Below are positions 1-9,412 of a DNA stretch of 64,000 nt, piece after piece. The DNA is taken from positions 248,001 through 312,000 of the forward strand of contig WGNA01000002.1 of NCBI GenBank assembly GCA_016124755.1. The letters are read 5' to 3'. Each line of letters opens with the position of its first letter. The first letter of the stretch is position 1. The translations under genes were made by a program, and so were the position numbers. The notes below the pieces were generated by a model. It was not told where the DNA came from, made no database searches, and was given only the letters and a program-made list of their open reading frames with translations. This DNA comes from Bacteroidota bacterium (GTDB lineage: Bacteria; Bacteroidota; Bacteroidia; NS11-12g; UBA9320).

Positions 1-1
1 C

Positions 2-658
2 AAACATCTTGATTTCGATTACTGGATCGATTGGCAGAAAATGATTTATCCGAACAGCAATTATCCGGAAATGTTTACCACCGGTTTTTCCGCTAATGTA
101 TATGCAATTCGAAACGAGAGGATGAAATTCTCTTTTCCTGTTCAAATGTTAGCGCATCATGTGGGTGGAGAAATTGACACTTCACATTCGAATACCACCA
201 GTCAGTTTAATTTTGATTACGCGACCAAATGGATCTACTTTCCGAAAAATTCCTTTTTCGATTCAATCGATATTCAAGGACACCTCACGTATTATGAAGA
301 CATCTCAACTTTTCCGGTAAGTTTCATTGACGGATTGGGTCAGTATGTTTCAGCGGCAGCATATTTTAAACACTTCGGAGTAATGTTGAATTACTGGGAT
401 TCGCACCAGTTTCAGTCACCGATGGGTGATGTAATTTATCATTCTGTGTCGAACAAGAATCCCGACAAGTTTACCTTTTTCTACCGCAAACTTGTTTTGG
501 GAAGAGTCTTCTTTCAACATCAGATCAGCAAGGATTTAAACTTTCTGTTTCGCACAACGGTTATTCACGATTTTCATCAAAACACCGACGATTTTATTGG
601 GGAATTTTATTTCCGCTGGACACCCACTTTCACTTTAGGTAAAATCAAAAACCCTTGA
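2..658 (+). CDS. C-terminal part of an outer-membrane beta-barrel-like protein (5' end outside window)
   Basis: The reading frame is open to the left edge, so the true start lies upstream; an internal ATG at 41 is only the first Met in view. About 218 residues are visible. They show alternating hydrophobic/aromatic strands (many Phe, Tyr and Trp at strand ends) and a final strand rich in aromatics before a short tail, the pattern of a Bacteroidota outer-membrane barrel. No catalytic motif was recognised. The next gene starts 4 nt after the stop, so the two are probably co-transcribed. Function unknown. Confidence 0.6.
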   Translation, partial: KHLDFDYWIDWQKMIYPNSNYPEMFTTGFSANVYAIRNERMKFSFPVQMLAHHVGGEIDTSHSNTTSQFNFDYATKWIYFPKNSFFDSIDIQGHLTYYEDISTFPVSFIDGLGQYVSAAAYFKHFGVMLNYWDSHQFQSPMGDVIYHSVSNKNPDKFTFFYRKLVLGRVFFQHQISKDLNFLFRTTVIHDFHQNTDDFIGEFYFRWTPTFTLGKIKNP

Positions 659-662
659 TTTA

Positions 663-1007
663 ATGGAGTCAGGGGAGCGTTCGTTCGACATAATCCGACT
701 AAACGATCAATTCAGAATTGCGTTGAAGGAACAAGTCGAAAAAGATCTCAATACCGAACTCTCAGATTTTAACCTCACCACGTACGACGAATTTTTTAGT
801 GCCGTCTCAAACCGATTGAACCAGATAGATAAATCGGGAGCCGGTTCGCTAATGCAATTGCTTTATAAGGTGGATTTGCCTGAAAAAATATTCCGGCAGA
901 TTCGGGAAACATCAGAAAATAATTTCATCGACCTACTGGCAGATGCCGTGCTCCGGAGAATATTTCAAAAAGTGTGGACTAGGTTTCAGTTCAAAAAGAG
1001 AATTTGA
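663..1007 (+). CDS. Small uncharacterised cytoplasmic protein
   Basis: A 114-residue protein with no signal peptide or membrane segment, rich in charged residues and predicted to be helical by its heptad-like spacing. The ATG lies 4 nt after the preceding stop, suggesting translation coupled to the outer-membrane protein upstream. I do not recognise the family. The C-terminus is basic (ending in KKRI), and the fragment LLADAVLRRIFQ looks like an amphipathic helix. Probably a lineage-specific conserved hypothetical. Confidence 0.6.
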   Translation: MESGERSFDIIRLNDQFRIALKEQVEKDLNTELSDFNLTTYDEFFSAVSNRLNQIDKSGAGSLMQLLYKVDLPEKIFRQIRETSENNFIDLLADAVLRRIFQKVWTRFQFKKRI

Positions 1008-1087
1008 CGTTCCGGCAACAGCGGATTGATTATCAAATAATTTGCAAACGTGTTTTTAAACTAAATTGCCCTTTCAAATTGTATCAA

Positions 1088-1639
1088 ATGAAAAAAATAC
1101 TTCCGCTGATTGCAGTGTTTGCAATTGTCTTTTATTCCTGCAAAGACGATGAGACAGATACAACACCTACTCCAACTGATACCACCAATTACGGAATGAT
1201 AACCAAAGCAGAATGGAGATTGGATTCCGGAATTATTTCGCCTTCAATTGACATCGAAATAGCCGGGAACAAAATAACCGTTAACAATTATTGGGATTTG
1301 CTCTCCTACGCAGGTGGCGGGCAAGTTCTGGATTGCGATAAAGACAACCGAATGATTTGTAAAACCGATTCGTCTGTCGTGATGGATGAAGGTCCGACCA
1401 AATGCGATTCGGGAGATCCTCAAACAACAGATGGAGGGAAGTGGTATCTCTCGGATAATGAGACAAAAATCACCTTCACATCTTTCCCCGGCGACCCAAC
1501 CGGTGAACCCAGAGTTTTGGATATTGATAAGCTAAACACGTCTGCCTTAAATCTTTCAATGATTTACACTTTTGTAAATCCTATTACGAAAGACAGCACC
1601 GATCACACGATTCATCTTTGGTATTCTAACCAAAAATAA
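1088..1639 (+). CDS. Lipoprotein of unknown function
   Basis: A 183-residue secreted lipoprotein. The ATG at 1088 is preferred over an earlier in-frame start at 1004 because it places a classical lipoprotein signal at the N-terminus: MKKILPLIAVFAIVFYSC, with the lipobox Cys at about residue 18, followed by an Asp/Thr-rich linker (residues 20-35). The mature part is a small beta-rich domain with several Cys residues and resembles the 'lipocalin-like' small lipoproteins common in Bacteroidota, but I cannot assign a family. It ends 2 nt before the tag start codon. Confidence 0.7.
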   Translation: MKKILPLIAVFAIVFYSCKDDETDTTPTPTDTTNYGMITKAEWRLDSGIISPSIDIEIAGNKITVNNYWDLLSYAGGGQVLDCDKDNRMICKTDSSVVMDEGPTKCDSGDPQTTDGGKWYLSDNETKITFTSFPGDPTGEPRVLDIDKLNTSALNLSMIYTFVNPITKDSTDHTIHLWYSNQK

Positions 1640-1641
1640 GA

Positions 1642-2211
1642 ATGGCCGAATCTTCCCCTTTCCGCTGTAAGTGGTGCGAAAAGGATGACTTGTACAGAAA
1701 ATATCACGATGAAGAATGGGGAAATCCATCTTACGACGATCAACATCTGTTTGAGCATTTAATTCTTGAAACTTTTCAGGCAGGTCTGAGTTGGTATACC
1801 ATATTATCAAAGAGAGAGAACTTCCGGGAGGCATTCGACGGTTTTGATGCGGCTAAAATTTGCACTTACGGTGAGCCCGAAATCCAACGGTTAATGGATA
1901 ATCCGGGAATTATTCGCAACAGGCTAAAGATTCTGGCGGCAATTAATAACGCCGGTCGCTTTCTTGAAACCCAAAAAAAGGAGGGAAGCTTCAGTAATTA
2001 CATGTGGTCGTTTACCAACCATAAAACAATAAACCGCTCCGTTGGTGATGATTTCGGATTTCAGGCTACTTCACCGGAAAGCGACCACATGAGTAAAGAC
2101 ATGAAAAAGCGGGGTTTCAAGTTTGTTGGGAGTACAACCTGCTACGCTTTCATGCAGGCCATAGGAATGATTGATGATCATCACAACGATTGCTGGAAAA
2201 AATCGAAATAA
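1642..2211 (+). CDS. tag: DNA-3-methyladenine glycosylase I
   Basis: Base-excision repair enzyme that removes 3-methyladenine from alkylated DNA. The 189 residues match the full length of Tag. Visible signatures are the N-terminal CxWC segment, the YHDEEWG motif, and LETFQAGLSW with the family's conserved Glu (E43). The zinc ligands match the E. coli spacing: C9 and H22 at the N-terminus, H180 and C184 at the C-terminus. It starts 2 nt after the upstream lipoprotein stop. A hairpin just downstream is better oriented to terminate the convergent rpoD transcript. Confidence 0.95.
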   Translation: MAESSPFRCKWCEKDDLYRKYHDEEWGNPSYDDQHLFEHLILETFQAGLSWYTILSKRENFREAFDGFDAAKICTYGEPEIQRLMDNPGIIRNRLKILAAINNAGRFLETQKKEGSFSNYMWSFTNHKTINRSVGDDFGFQATSPESDHMSKDMKKRGFKFVGSTTCYAFMQAIGMIDDHHNDCWKKSK

Positions 2212-2233
2212 AAATGGGCGGATTGACCCGCCC
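2203..2233 (-). terminator. Rho-independent-like terminator for rpoD
   Basis: A perfect 6-bp GC stem (GGGCGG 2216-2221 with CCGCCC 2228-2233, 6-nt loop). Read on the minus strand it is followed by ATTTTTATTTCG, a U-rich tract, so it suits the leftward rpoD transcript. On the plus strand no T-tract follows, so it is a poor terminator for tag. Confidence 0.6.
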
Positions 2234-2271
2234 CTATCAACGGAGTTACCTCCGCAAAACCAGATAAATTT

Positions 2272-3135
2272 TTAGCCTAAATAAGACTTGAGGATTTTGC
2301 TCTTCGAACTCTTTCTCAAGCGACGAAGTGCTTTTTCCTTAATCTGACGAACACGCTCACGGGTGAGTCCGACTTTCTCTGAAATATCTTCCAGGGTGTG
2401 TGCCGGACCTCCATCAAGACCATAATAATATTTTAATACATCTCTTTCTTTTTCAGAGAGAGTTGAAATCACACGGTTGATCTCTTTCTGGAGGGATTCA
2501 TTAATAAGCGGATTGTCGGGATCCGGCTCATCGTTGTTGTCGAGCACCCCGAGAAGTGTATTGTCTTCACCTTCGGTTAATGGTGCGTCGATCGACAAAT
2601 GACGACCGGAAGTCTTAAAAGCATTCTCCACTTCCGTAATCGGAATGTCGAGTGCCTGTGCAATTTCTTCGGCTGTTGGCTCGCGCTCATGCTCCTGCTC
2701 AAGCTTGGCTGCTGTTGCTGATATCCTGCCGATTGAACCTACTTTGTTCAGAGGAAGCCGTACGATACGGGATTGATCAGCCAGTGCCTGAAGGATGCTT
2801 TGACGAATCCACCAAACAGCGTAAGAAATGAATTTAAATCCTCTCGTTTCATCGAAACGCTTCGCAGCTTTGATGAGGCCGAGGTTGCCTTCGTTGATCA
2901 GGTCACCAAGCGTTAATCCCTGGTTCTGATACTGTTTTGAAACAGATACAACGAATCTCAAGTTTGCATTCACCAGACGTTCAAGTGCTGCCTGATCACC
3001 TTCGCGGATACGCTGAGCGAGGATAACTTCCTCCTGTGCATCGATCATGGCCACTTTACTAATCTCGTTCAAATACTTGTCGAGAGATTTGTTTTCACGG
3101 TTAGTAAACTGTTTACTGATTTTAAGTTGTCTCAT
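2272..3135 (-). CDS. rpoD: RNA polymerase primary sigma factor (Bacteroidota type)
   Basis: 287-residue sigma-70 factor of the short form typical of Bacteroidota, without the large region 1.1 and non-conserved insertion of E. coli RpoD. Region 1.2 is visible near residue 20 ([10 protein letters not shown]), region 2 around 60-130 ([39 protein letters not shown]), region 3 around 140-190, and region 4 near the C-terminus ([18 protein letters not shown] helix-turn-helix). This sigma class recognises TTTG (-33) and TAnnTTTG (-7) promoters, and such -7 elements recur in this window. A gap of 134 bp separates it from the upstream minus-strand gene, so it probably has its own promoter. Confidence 0.95.
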   Translation of the reverse strand: MRQLKISKQFTNRENKSLDKYLNEISKVAMIDAQEEVILAQRIREGDQAALERLVNANLRFVVSVSKQYQNQGLTLGDLINEGNLGLIKAAKRFDETRGFKFISYAVWWIRQSILQALADQSRIVRLPLNKVGSIGRISATAAKLEQEHEREPTAEEIAQALDIPITEVENAFKTSGRHLSIDAPLTEGEDNTLLGVLDNNDEPDPDNPLINESLQKEINRVISTLSEKERDVLKYYYGLDGGPAHTLEDISEKVGLTRERVRQIKEKALRRLRKSSKSKILKSYLG

Positions 3136-3269
3136 AAAAAACAGTGGAGATTGTCTCTAATAAAAGAATCTGCGAAACTACTAAATTGTTTGACTTTTTT
3201 CTATTTTTTCCGCGTGAGGCATTCGTTTTTAAAGTGCTAAAATCCTTATTATCTCTAACTCTTAAGGCT

Positions 3270-4625
3270 TTAACTTTTCATCCGACTTTTCAAAAAAATT
3301 CGGATTAACGGTAGTACATGATACGGACTGAGATCTGAAGAAGCGATATAAAGTCTGAAATCACCAGTGTGATCTTGTCTGAAATCAAGTAGTGACAAAT
3401 GCCGGAATAATAATGTGTCCTTCTCCGGAATGAGCATTTGAAGTTTATCGAATGTCTTGTTCAGACTTTTAAAATTGATAGAAATCCGTTCAGGTTCAGA
3501 ATCTATTTTTATGGAGGTTCGTCCGATCTGAAGTTGGGAAGATTCCCACTTCACCGGATATTTATACGGACCGATTAGAATGGAATCTCTTCTGAAAACT
3601 CCGGCACCAATCAGATGAGTCTTAAGTTTACTACACGAAACAGAATCGGGAAATCCAATGGAAGCAAAAATGGAAGGAACTTGTTCCGTTATGGTTTTTC
3701 GCATTTCAATCCGATTAAAATCATCATCGAATTCGTAGCTCACAAATTCATGTTTTCGGCCTTCTGTTCCGAACCATTCAATTAGCCAGCTTGAGTGTTT
3801 CCAAAGCGAATCCTTTGCATCAATTTTCCAAAGCTCATTCAGAGTCTTCATATACCGGTTTTGAAATGCACAACGAGATGAATACGAAAGAACGCCATCG
3901 TAAGTTTCTGTTGCCAACGACTCTCCTTCTTTAAAAATCGCAAGTGAAGTATCGCTAATTACAAAATTGTATACCCCGTTAAAACTGATTTTTCCAGAAC
4001 TCACAGGATTTGAATAGTACACCATATCAGGAAAGTGAATTCTCACAAAAGACATTGCATCTTGTTCCGGAATTGTAGCCGGGTTGTCTTTATTGGAATA
4101 AGAAAAATAAAAGGATTCGGTCTGCCACGAGGTATCAGTAGACGAACAGAAAACCGCGTTTTCATTATCAAAGGCAATGTGAAACCCTAATTCCGGGAAC
4201 TGATATCCTGTAAAGTTGGGTTGAATAGATTTAATACCTTTTGGAATCGAATCGAGCTTTCTGACAAATTTTTCTGTGCTGAAAATCTTTACTGCCACAC
4301 AGAAATAATTAAAACCATCAGGAAGAAAAATAACCGGATTTACGGTTACATCAATTCCTGTTGAAACCGGATTCCGGAAATATTTTAGCATAGCCGGTTC
4401 GGAGGAATCTCCTTCTATTCTGAGTTGTTTTCTGGTTTCACTAAGTTTTTTCAGATTTTGCCAGCTAATGTAGCCAACTGGAATATCCGGATTGATTCCG
4501 CTCAGCAGATCGTGTGTTGCGACTTGCCTATGATGCCGGATCCACCAGTAACCGACAAATGCAATCAGAACTATGAATACCGAAGCAAAAAGCAGTTTTT
4601 TCTTACCGGAGAATACGGAGCTCAT
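3270..4625 (-). CDS. Membrane-anchored exported protein, DUF3352/DUF4836-like
   Basis: 451 residues with a basic N-terminus and a single transmembrane anchor (about residues 10-30, ending WWIRHH), then a large extracytoplasmic part. The first mature segment (PDIPVGYISWQNLKKL) parallels the start of the 700-residue protein encoded just upstream and of the 649-residue protein at 60.4 kb: a 'Pro-x-x-aromatic ... Trp/Asn ... Leu' opening that I associate with the DUF3352/DUF4836 families. Its start overlaps the end of the upstream gene by 23 nt, indicating translational coupling. Function unknown; the family call is by eye and tentative. Confidence 0.65.
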   Translation of the reverse strand: MSSVFSGKKKLLFASVFIVLIAFVGYWWIRHHRQVATHDLLSGINPDIPVGYISWQNLKKLSETRKQLRIEGDSSEPAMLKYFRNPVSTGIDVTVNPVIFLPDGFNYFCVAVKIFSTEKFVRKLDSIPKGIKSIQPNFTGYQFPELGFHIAFDNENAVFCSSTDTSWQTESFYFSYSNKDNPATIPEQDAMSFVRIHFPDMVYYSNPVSSGKISFNGVYNFVISDTSLAIFKEGESLATETYDGVLSYSSRCAFQNRYMKTLNELWKIDAKDSLWKHSSWLIEWFGTEGRKHEFVSYEFDDDFNRIEMRKTITEQVPSIFASIGFPDSVSCSKLKTHLIGAGVFRRDSILIGPYKYPVKWESSQLQIGRTSIKIDSEPERISINFKSLNKTFDKLQMLIPEKDTLLFRHLSLLDFRQDHTGDFRLYIASSDLSPYHVLPLIRIFLKSRMKS

Positions 4626-6705
4626 TTAACATGGATAATAATTCGGCGAGCGAGTTAACACTTCCATCGTTAAAATTCAAAGTGGCAGTTGTTTCAATTC
4701 CGTTGGAAGAGGAAACCGAGTACATCGTGCCGGTTGACAAATGTTTCTGAAAGCTTTTAACCGCGCTTTTGTCTCGTCTTCTCATTTCTTTTCCAACTTC
4801 CAGAATGGCATCGAAAGACTTCTGTGAATTCCAATACTGGCAATTACCGTATTGAGTTAAAAGATTACGGGCTTCGCCACTGATTTGTTCGTTTTTAGGC
4901 AATCCGGAAACAAGATGATTTTTCACCAATTCTTCATTGTTGGTGATAATGATTAATCCGTTGTGCTTGGCAAAATAAAGTGGAAGACCTGCGCCATCCG
5001 GTTCTTTTAAAGCCTGATATACATTATTCCCGATTTTCACCAGCAGATGCATGTGTTCGAAAGCCAGAAGCAGACGATCCACATTTTCTTCCTTTTCAAT
5101 AGACCCGATAAACAACACTTCCGGAGCCAGTGAGGTATCGCTCACTTCTTTGTACTCTCGTTTAAAAGTCTCCTCGTCATACACGTATTCCTGATGTGTA
5201 TTGATTACGGTTCTCACCCCGGTGAACGCAACCACGGCATCTCCTTTTAGAGTATTGTAAAAGATGTCTTTGTTGATGAAGATGTCCATCATTTCGAATT
5301 GTGCCGTTGCATACGTTTTCATCGGGAACGATTCGATCATCGAAGACATAAATTTACGGTAGCTTTCGAAATAGGCTTGCGGATTTGTGTTAAGCGCGAT
5401 GTATCCGAAGGTCTCGTTGCCAATATAATTGAGCATTTGCTGATTTATCTTCTGCCCCTTTACATACTCGAACTCTTTCAGTTCGTCGCTTCGTTCCTGA
5501 ATAAATTTAAAACTCAAAGAACCCTTGTTGAAATCTCCGTAAGCGTATGAATAATTTCCAGTGAGCAATTTATCGAATGAAGACGGTTCCCGGATTTTCT
5601 GAGCTGTGTCTTGATTCAATTTTCTTACATCGATCATTTCCCGATAAAGGGAACGGGAATACATATTATAAAACATCAAGGGGTTTAACCACATGCAGAT
5701 ATCGTGTTCATTGTTAATTGCATTGTTGAACCGGGTGTTGTTTGCGTTGGTTTTGTCTGCCGGCAGTTTGAGATAATAGGTAAGTTGAGTGAGCGTTTTG
5801 GCTGATTGTTTCTTTTTACGAACAATATCATTGATGCGATTAATGCTATCGCGTTTGGCATTCAGGGCAATCATCAACGGGTGTCGGTCGTAGTTGTAAT
5901 AACCATATTCGGCTTCAGGCTCTTCCTCTGCATAGGCGATGTCTTCATCGTAATAATCTTCCTCAACATATTCTACGGCCTCTTCTTCACTCTCTTCGTA
6001 AACTTCCTCTACCTGAGAGATCATTTCTTCTTCCGCAACTTCCGGTTCTGCATAATCTTCATTGTTCTTCATTTGCTCGGCATACGGATCATTTCCGGAG
6101 TACCTTATGCTGTCGATTTTGTGAATCACCTTGGTGCGTTCCCGCCAGTAATCAAAATTTATGTATTCGGGATCGGTGCTGAGTTCTTCTGAGTAGTAAC
6201 TGTAATATCGAAAGTGATGTAGTTGCGCTTTAATTATAATAGCCATATCATTTGAACAGGAAACTGCCAGATCACCCATGGCATATTGCAATCGGTTTCC
6301 GGGAGCTTTGTTGAATTCAACATTCGGATACTGGCTTTTCAGAAGATTTGTAACATTGGTAATAAATGCATCCCGGTTTTTCAGTGCAATAAGCGCTACC
6401 TGATTACTCGCCGAATCGTTAATGTCGTTAATTAAATAGGTTTGTTCATCGAAGTCCAGTCCGTATTGTTCAGGGCTTTCCATTATTTTCAGAAAGAGCT
6501 CCATAAAGATCTGGTCGATGTTTTCACTTTCCACATTCGCAAACTGGTTGGTCGACACTTTTCCTTCGAGTCGTTTCCAGTTCACACCCATTACAAATGT
6601 TGTAGTTGAAGGAATATACTGTTTCAGGGACTGAGCTTGTGTTACCAATGAACACGATAAAATTGCGAAAGCAAAAAGCAGAATGATCGGTTTTTTAAAA
6701 TTCAT
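4603..6705 (-). CDS. Large secreted protein, DUF4836-like, with acidic linker
   Basis: 700 residues with a signal peptide (basic start, hydrophobic core, LSC near residue 18 and cleavage near AQA/Q25; lipidation at Cys18 is possible but followed by a non-typical sequence). The N-terminal domain (30-210) opens with IPSTTTFVMGVNWKRL. Residues about 215-268 are an extremely acidic Glu/Asp/Tyr-rich linker, followed by a second large domain to the C-terminus. The gene lies 8 nt downstream of the lipoprotein at 6714-7373 and overlaps the next gene by 23 nt, making a three-gene operon. Resembles uncharacterised DUF4836 proteins of Bacteroidota; no enzymatic motif seen. Confidence 0.7.
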   Translation of the reverse strand: MNFKKPIILLFAFAILSCSLVTQAQSLKQYIPSTTTFVMGVNWKRLEGKVSTNQFANVESENIDQIFMELFLKIMESPEQYGLDFDEQTYLINDINDSASNQVALIALKNRDAFITNVTNLLKSQYPNVEFNKAPGNRLQYAMGDLAVSCSNDMAIIIKAQLHHFRYYSYYSEELSTDPEYINFDYWRERTKVIHKIDSIRYSGNDPYAEQMKNNEDYAEPEVAEEEMISQVEEVYEESEEEAVEYVEEDYYDEDIAYAEEEPEAEYGYYNYDRHPLMIALNAKRDSINRINDIVRKKKQSAKTLTQLTYYLKLPADKTNANNTRFNNAINNEHDICMWLNPLMFYNMYSRSLYREMIDVRKLNQDTAQKIREPSSFDKLLTGNYSYAYGDFNKGSLSFKFIQERSDELKEFEYVKGQKINQQMLNYIGNETFGYIALNTNPQAYFESYRKFMSSMIESFPMKTYATAQFEMMDIFINKDIFYNTLKGDAVVAFTGVRTVINTHQEYVYDEETFKREYKEVSDTSLAPEVLFIGSIEKEENVDRLLLAFEHMHLLVKIGNNVYQALKEPDGAGLPLYFAKHNGLIIITNNEELVKNHLVSGLPKNEQISGEARNLLTQYGNCQYWNSQKSFDAILEVGKEMRRRDKSAVKSFQKHLSTGTMYSVSSSNGIETTATLNFNDGSVNSLAELLSMLNELRILR

Positions 6706-6713
6706 GTGAAGGG

Positions 6714-7373
6714 TTATGGTACAATAATATGGTGTTTGAGCAAATCGGGATTTTGTGCCAGTTGCATGATGTTATTGCGGTACATCACTGCCTGATGGTT
6801 TCCGGCGATTTTTGCGTTTTTATCTGTTGAATTTACGGTTTGATGAAACCGGTAAATGGTTGTGTAAGTCGCATCTTTTAAAATTGCCGGGTTCCGATTC
6901 CGGAGATTTTGAAGAAAGGCAGTTGTATGAGCATCCGGATTTCGAATGAATCCATCGGGTTGTTGAACAAAAATCTGGCGGAAGGATTTTCCATACGGAC
7001 TCATTTCGGTATGTAAAAGCTCTGCAGCCTGATTCAACGACTGAAGAGAATCAAATTGAAATGAAATCCGGAAAATGAACTGATCGTAATTTTCTTCCAC
7101 TTTCACCTCGTGTATTCCTTTCACCGATGCGATTATGCTCTTGCCTTTATTGAGTTGCTCCTTTATATCGCTCTGTTTGGGAATTCTTAAACCTCCCGCT
7201 GAATCTAATGAAAGTATCGTTTTTATTTTTTCCCGGCTCTGGCTCATATTTACTATATAGCTGAATTTGCCGCTTCCGTTTTTCTCAATTTCTACTTCTT
7301 CAACAATTTCAAAGCAGCCTGTGAGAATGAGAATACCGAACAGAAAAATAATGGTTGTTAGTCGGGACATCAT
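6714..7373 (-). CDS. Lipoprotein of unknown function, first gene of the DUF3352-like operon
   Basis: About 220 residues. The start at 7373 (MMSRL; 7370 also possible) is chosen over an upstream one at 7439 because it gives a proper lipoprotein signal: hydrophobic core IIFLFGILILTGC with the lipobox Cys at about residue 20. The mature start (FEIVEEVEIEKNGSG) resembles lipoproteins that carry a beta-rich domain with a 'xVxxxxDGSG' opening. A 149-bp divergent intergenic region separates it from the PagL-like gene. It probably heads the operon with the two larger exported proteins. Confidence 0.7.
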   Translation of the reverse strand: MMSRLTTIIFLFGILILTGCFEIVEEVEIEKNGSGKFSYIVNMSQSREKIKTILSLDSAGGLRIPKQSDIKEQLNKGKSIIASVKGIHEVKVEENYDQFIFRISFQFDSLQSLNQAAELLHTEMSPYGKSFRQIFVQQPDGFIRNPDAHTTAFLQNLRNRNPAILKDATYTTIYRFHQTVNSTDKNAKIAGNHQAVMYRNNIMQLAQNPDLLKHHIIVP

Positions 7374-7522
7374 GCAAAAATACAAAGCCCGATACTGGCA
7401 GGTTAGCTTTAGGTAAATTGACAAATAACTATTGCACATATTGGCACCGGTATTTTTTTTTGACCGAAGTTGTTCGGGTTTCCATTGTGAACACTAATGA
7501 TTTTTACTTTTTTTGACCGGAA

Positions 7523-8590
7523 TTGAAGGCTTTCAGTAAAATAGCATTGTTGAGTGTTTTGCTTGGTGCAATTACCGGTGATGCTTTCGCTCAGACTTTT
7601 AATTCCTGCGGATTTAATATTTATCCGGGTTTTTTAGTTGCACATCGCGATGACTGCAAGAACCTCGAAGCTCATACTTTGGGAGTTGAATTCACCGCCA
7701 TCAGCAGAAAAATAAATGCCCCGTGGGCGACTTCCTACACAGAACCGGAAGTAGCTCTTAGTGCTATGTTCATGAATCTCGGTCACCCGCAACTCACCGG
7801 TCGGGTGTTCGCCATCATGCCTTCATTCTCAACAACGTTTGCGCATTTAGGCAATTCGCGATTGCGGTTTAAAGTGGGTACGGGACTCGGATTTCTAACC
7901 AAAAAGTTTGATGCAATTGAGAATAGAAGAAATCAGGCAATCGGAAGTCATATTAATGGCTCTATGCAGCTCTATGCCTATCTTTCAAGAGATATGGGGA
8001 AGATTAATTTTAATGCCGGCCTGGGAATAACCCATTATTCAAACGGAAGTTTCAGAGTTCCGAATCTCGGGGTAAACATGCCTTCGCTGTATTTAACGGT
8101 TACACGAATTCCCGAAAAGGAAAGCACGGTTGGGAAGAAAATGGTGGAGGAAATGAAATGGAATTTTTTGTTTGCCTACGCATTTAAGGAGCGAACACTT
8201 ACCGATCCTCATGGTTTCAATATTTTTAATTTCGAGGCGGTGCGCATTCTTCCAAAAGGCGAATCAACCGACTGGCGATTGGGAAGTGATATTTATCTTG
8301 ACAAAACGCATCATTATCTGGATTATCCGGGTGAATCTCTGAAAGGGTTGAAGCCTTGGGAGATGACGGAAGTTGGTGTTTTCGGAGGATATCAATGGTT
8401 GATTACCCGCGTACACTTAAAAGCAGATATCGGATTTTACGCATACAAGCCAAGCCGCAATAAATTTTTCACGTATCAAAGACTGGGTTTTGATATTCAT
8501 TTGACTAAGAATTGGTTCCTCACATCCAATCTTAAAACCCACTTTGGAATTGCGGATCACATGACGTGGGGATTAGGTTACAGATGGTAA
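7523..8590 (+). CDS. PagL-family acyloxyacyl hydrolase / lipid A deacylase-like outer-membrane protein
   Basis: 355 residues with an N-terminal signal peptide (cleavage near AFA/Q24). The family signature is the segment GITHYSNGSFRVPNLG, in which H171 and S173 correspond to the His-x-Ser catalytic pair of PagL, followed by the 'pNxG' stretch of the family. PagL removes the 3-O acyl chain of lipid A in the outer membrane. The protein is about twice as long as Pseudomonas PagL, with additional C-terminal strands, as seen in Bacteroidota 'acyloxyacyl hydrolase' annotations. No ATG is available: the first codon is TTG at 7523, immediately after a TA(N)TTTG-like stretch. The third residue of the triad (Glu) was not located with confidence. 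The stop overlaps the next start by 1 nt. Confidence 0.8.
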   Translation: MKAFSKIALLSVLLGAITGDAFAQTFNSCGFNIYPGFLVAHRDDCKNLEAHTLGVEFTAISRKINAPWATSYTEPEVALSAMFMNLGHPQLTGRVFAIMPSFSTTFAHLGNSRLRFKVGTGLGFLTKKFDAIENRRNQAIGSHINGSMQLYAYLSRDMGKINFNAGLGITHYSNGSFRVPNLGVNMPSLYLTVTRIPEKESTVGKKMVEEMKWNFLFAYAFKERTLTDPHGFNIFNFEAVRILPKGESTDWRLGSDIYLDKTHHYLDYPGESLKGLKPWEMTEVGVFGGYQWLITRVHLKADIGFYAYKPSRNKFFTYQRLGFDIHLTKNWFLTSNLKTHFGIADHMTWGLGYRW

Positions 8591-9333
8591 TGAGAAAACT
8601 GGTTATCGTTCTTTTTGCAATTACAATATGGGGTTCCTGCACTAAGGAATCTCTCGACGATTGTTTCTCTTCAACCGGAAAAGACAAAACCATTGAACGA
8701 CCTTTAAAGAGTTTTCACAAAATTCATATCGGAGACAAATTCAAGGTTACTCTGGTTCAGGATACCGGTGCGGAGAAAATACACATTACCGCCGGCGAAC
8801 ATCTTTTGGAGGGAATATCAGCCGAAGTGGAAAACGGGGAACTGATCGTAAAAAATAAGAACCATTGCAACTTCGTGAGGAAGTACAACCGGGAAATGAA
8901 GCTTACCATTTTCGTAAGAAAGATCGACTACCTGAATATTTATGCCGCTACTTCCGTGAGAAGCGACGACACCTTGCACCTCGATAGTCTTGAAATTTAT
9001 CATCAGGCGCTGGAAGATATGGATCTTACGCTTGATGTTAAAAATAAAATCTACATCGAATCAATTAACTCAGGAGGTATGACGCTTCATGGCAAAGCCG
9101 GAACTTTCACCTGCTCCATTGAAGAGATTACCGATGTGGATGCGAGGGATTTTGTTTGCCGCGAAGTATTGATGGATACCCATACTCCATTAGATTGTTT
9201 TGTGAATGCAACAGACCTGCTCTTTGTTAAAATTTACAACAGCGGGAACATCTTTTATGTTAATGAACCTACCGGTAGAAAAGAGGTGAATGTGAATACC
9301 GGAACCGGAAAACTTATGAAACTTTCTCAGTAA
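8590..9333 (+). CDS. Head-GIN-domain (DUF2807) lipoprotein
   Basis: 247 residues. Start 8590 overlaps the preceding stop (TAATGA), implying coupling; ATG at 8584 is an alternative. The lipoprotein signal ends at GSC (Cys about 16). The mature part follows the DUF2807 'putative auto-transporter adhesin head GIN' pattern: FHKIHIGDKFKVTLVQ, then ENGELIVKNKN, then repeated beta-helix rungs with alternating Asp/Ser/Asn, ending GTGKL. Such proteins are surface or periplasmic beta-solenoids of unclear function, often next to ECF sigma genes, as here. Confidence 0.8.
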   Translation: MRKLVIVLFAITIWGSCTKESLDDCFSSTGKDKTIERPLKSFHKIHIGDKFKVTLVQDTGAEKIHITAGEHLLEGISAEVENGELIVKNKNHCNFVRKYNREMKLTIFVRKIDYLNIYAATSVRSDDTLHLDSLEIYHQALEDMDLTLDVKNKIYIESINSGGMTLHGKAGTFTCSIEEITDVDARDFVCREVLMDTHTPLDCFVNATDLLFVKIYNSGNIFYVNEPTGRKEVNVNTGTGKLMKLSQ

Positions 9334-9412
9334 TGGTTGTCAGGTTGGTCTGATCAGATCGACACACAAGCGGATTATCCGTCGGTTTAATGTCTTTCCC
9401 CAATTCCGGAAT

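Noticed and set aside
5806-6192. 128-codon hydrophobic plus-strand frame
   Set aside because: Antisense shadow of the acidic linker of the 700-residue exported protein (GAA/GAT codons read as Phe/Ile/Leu).
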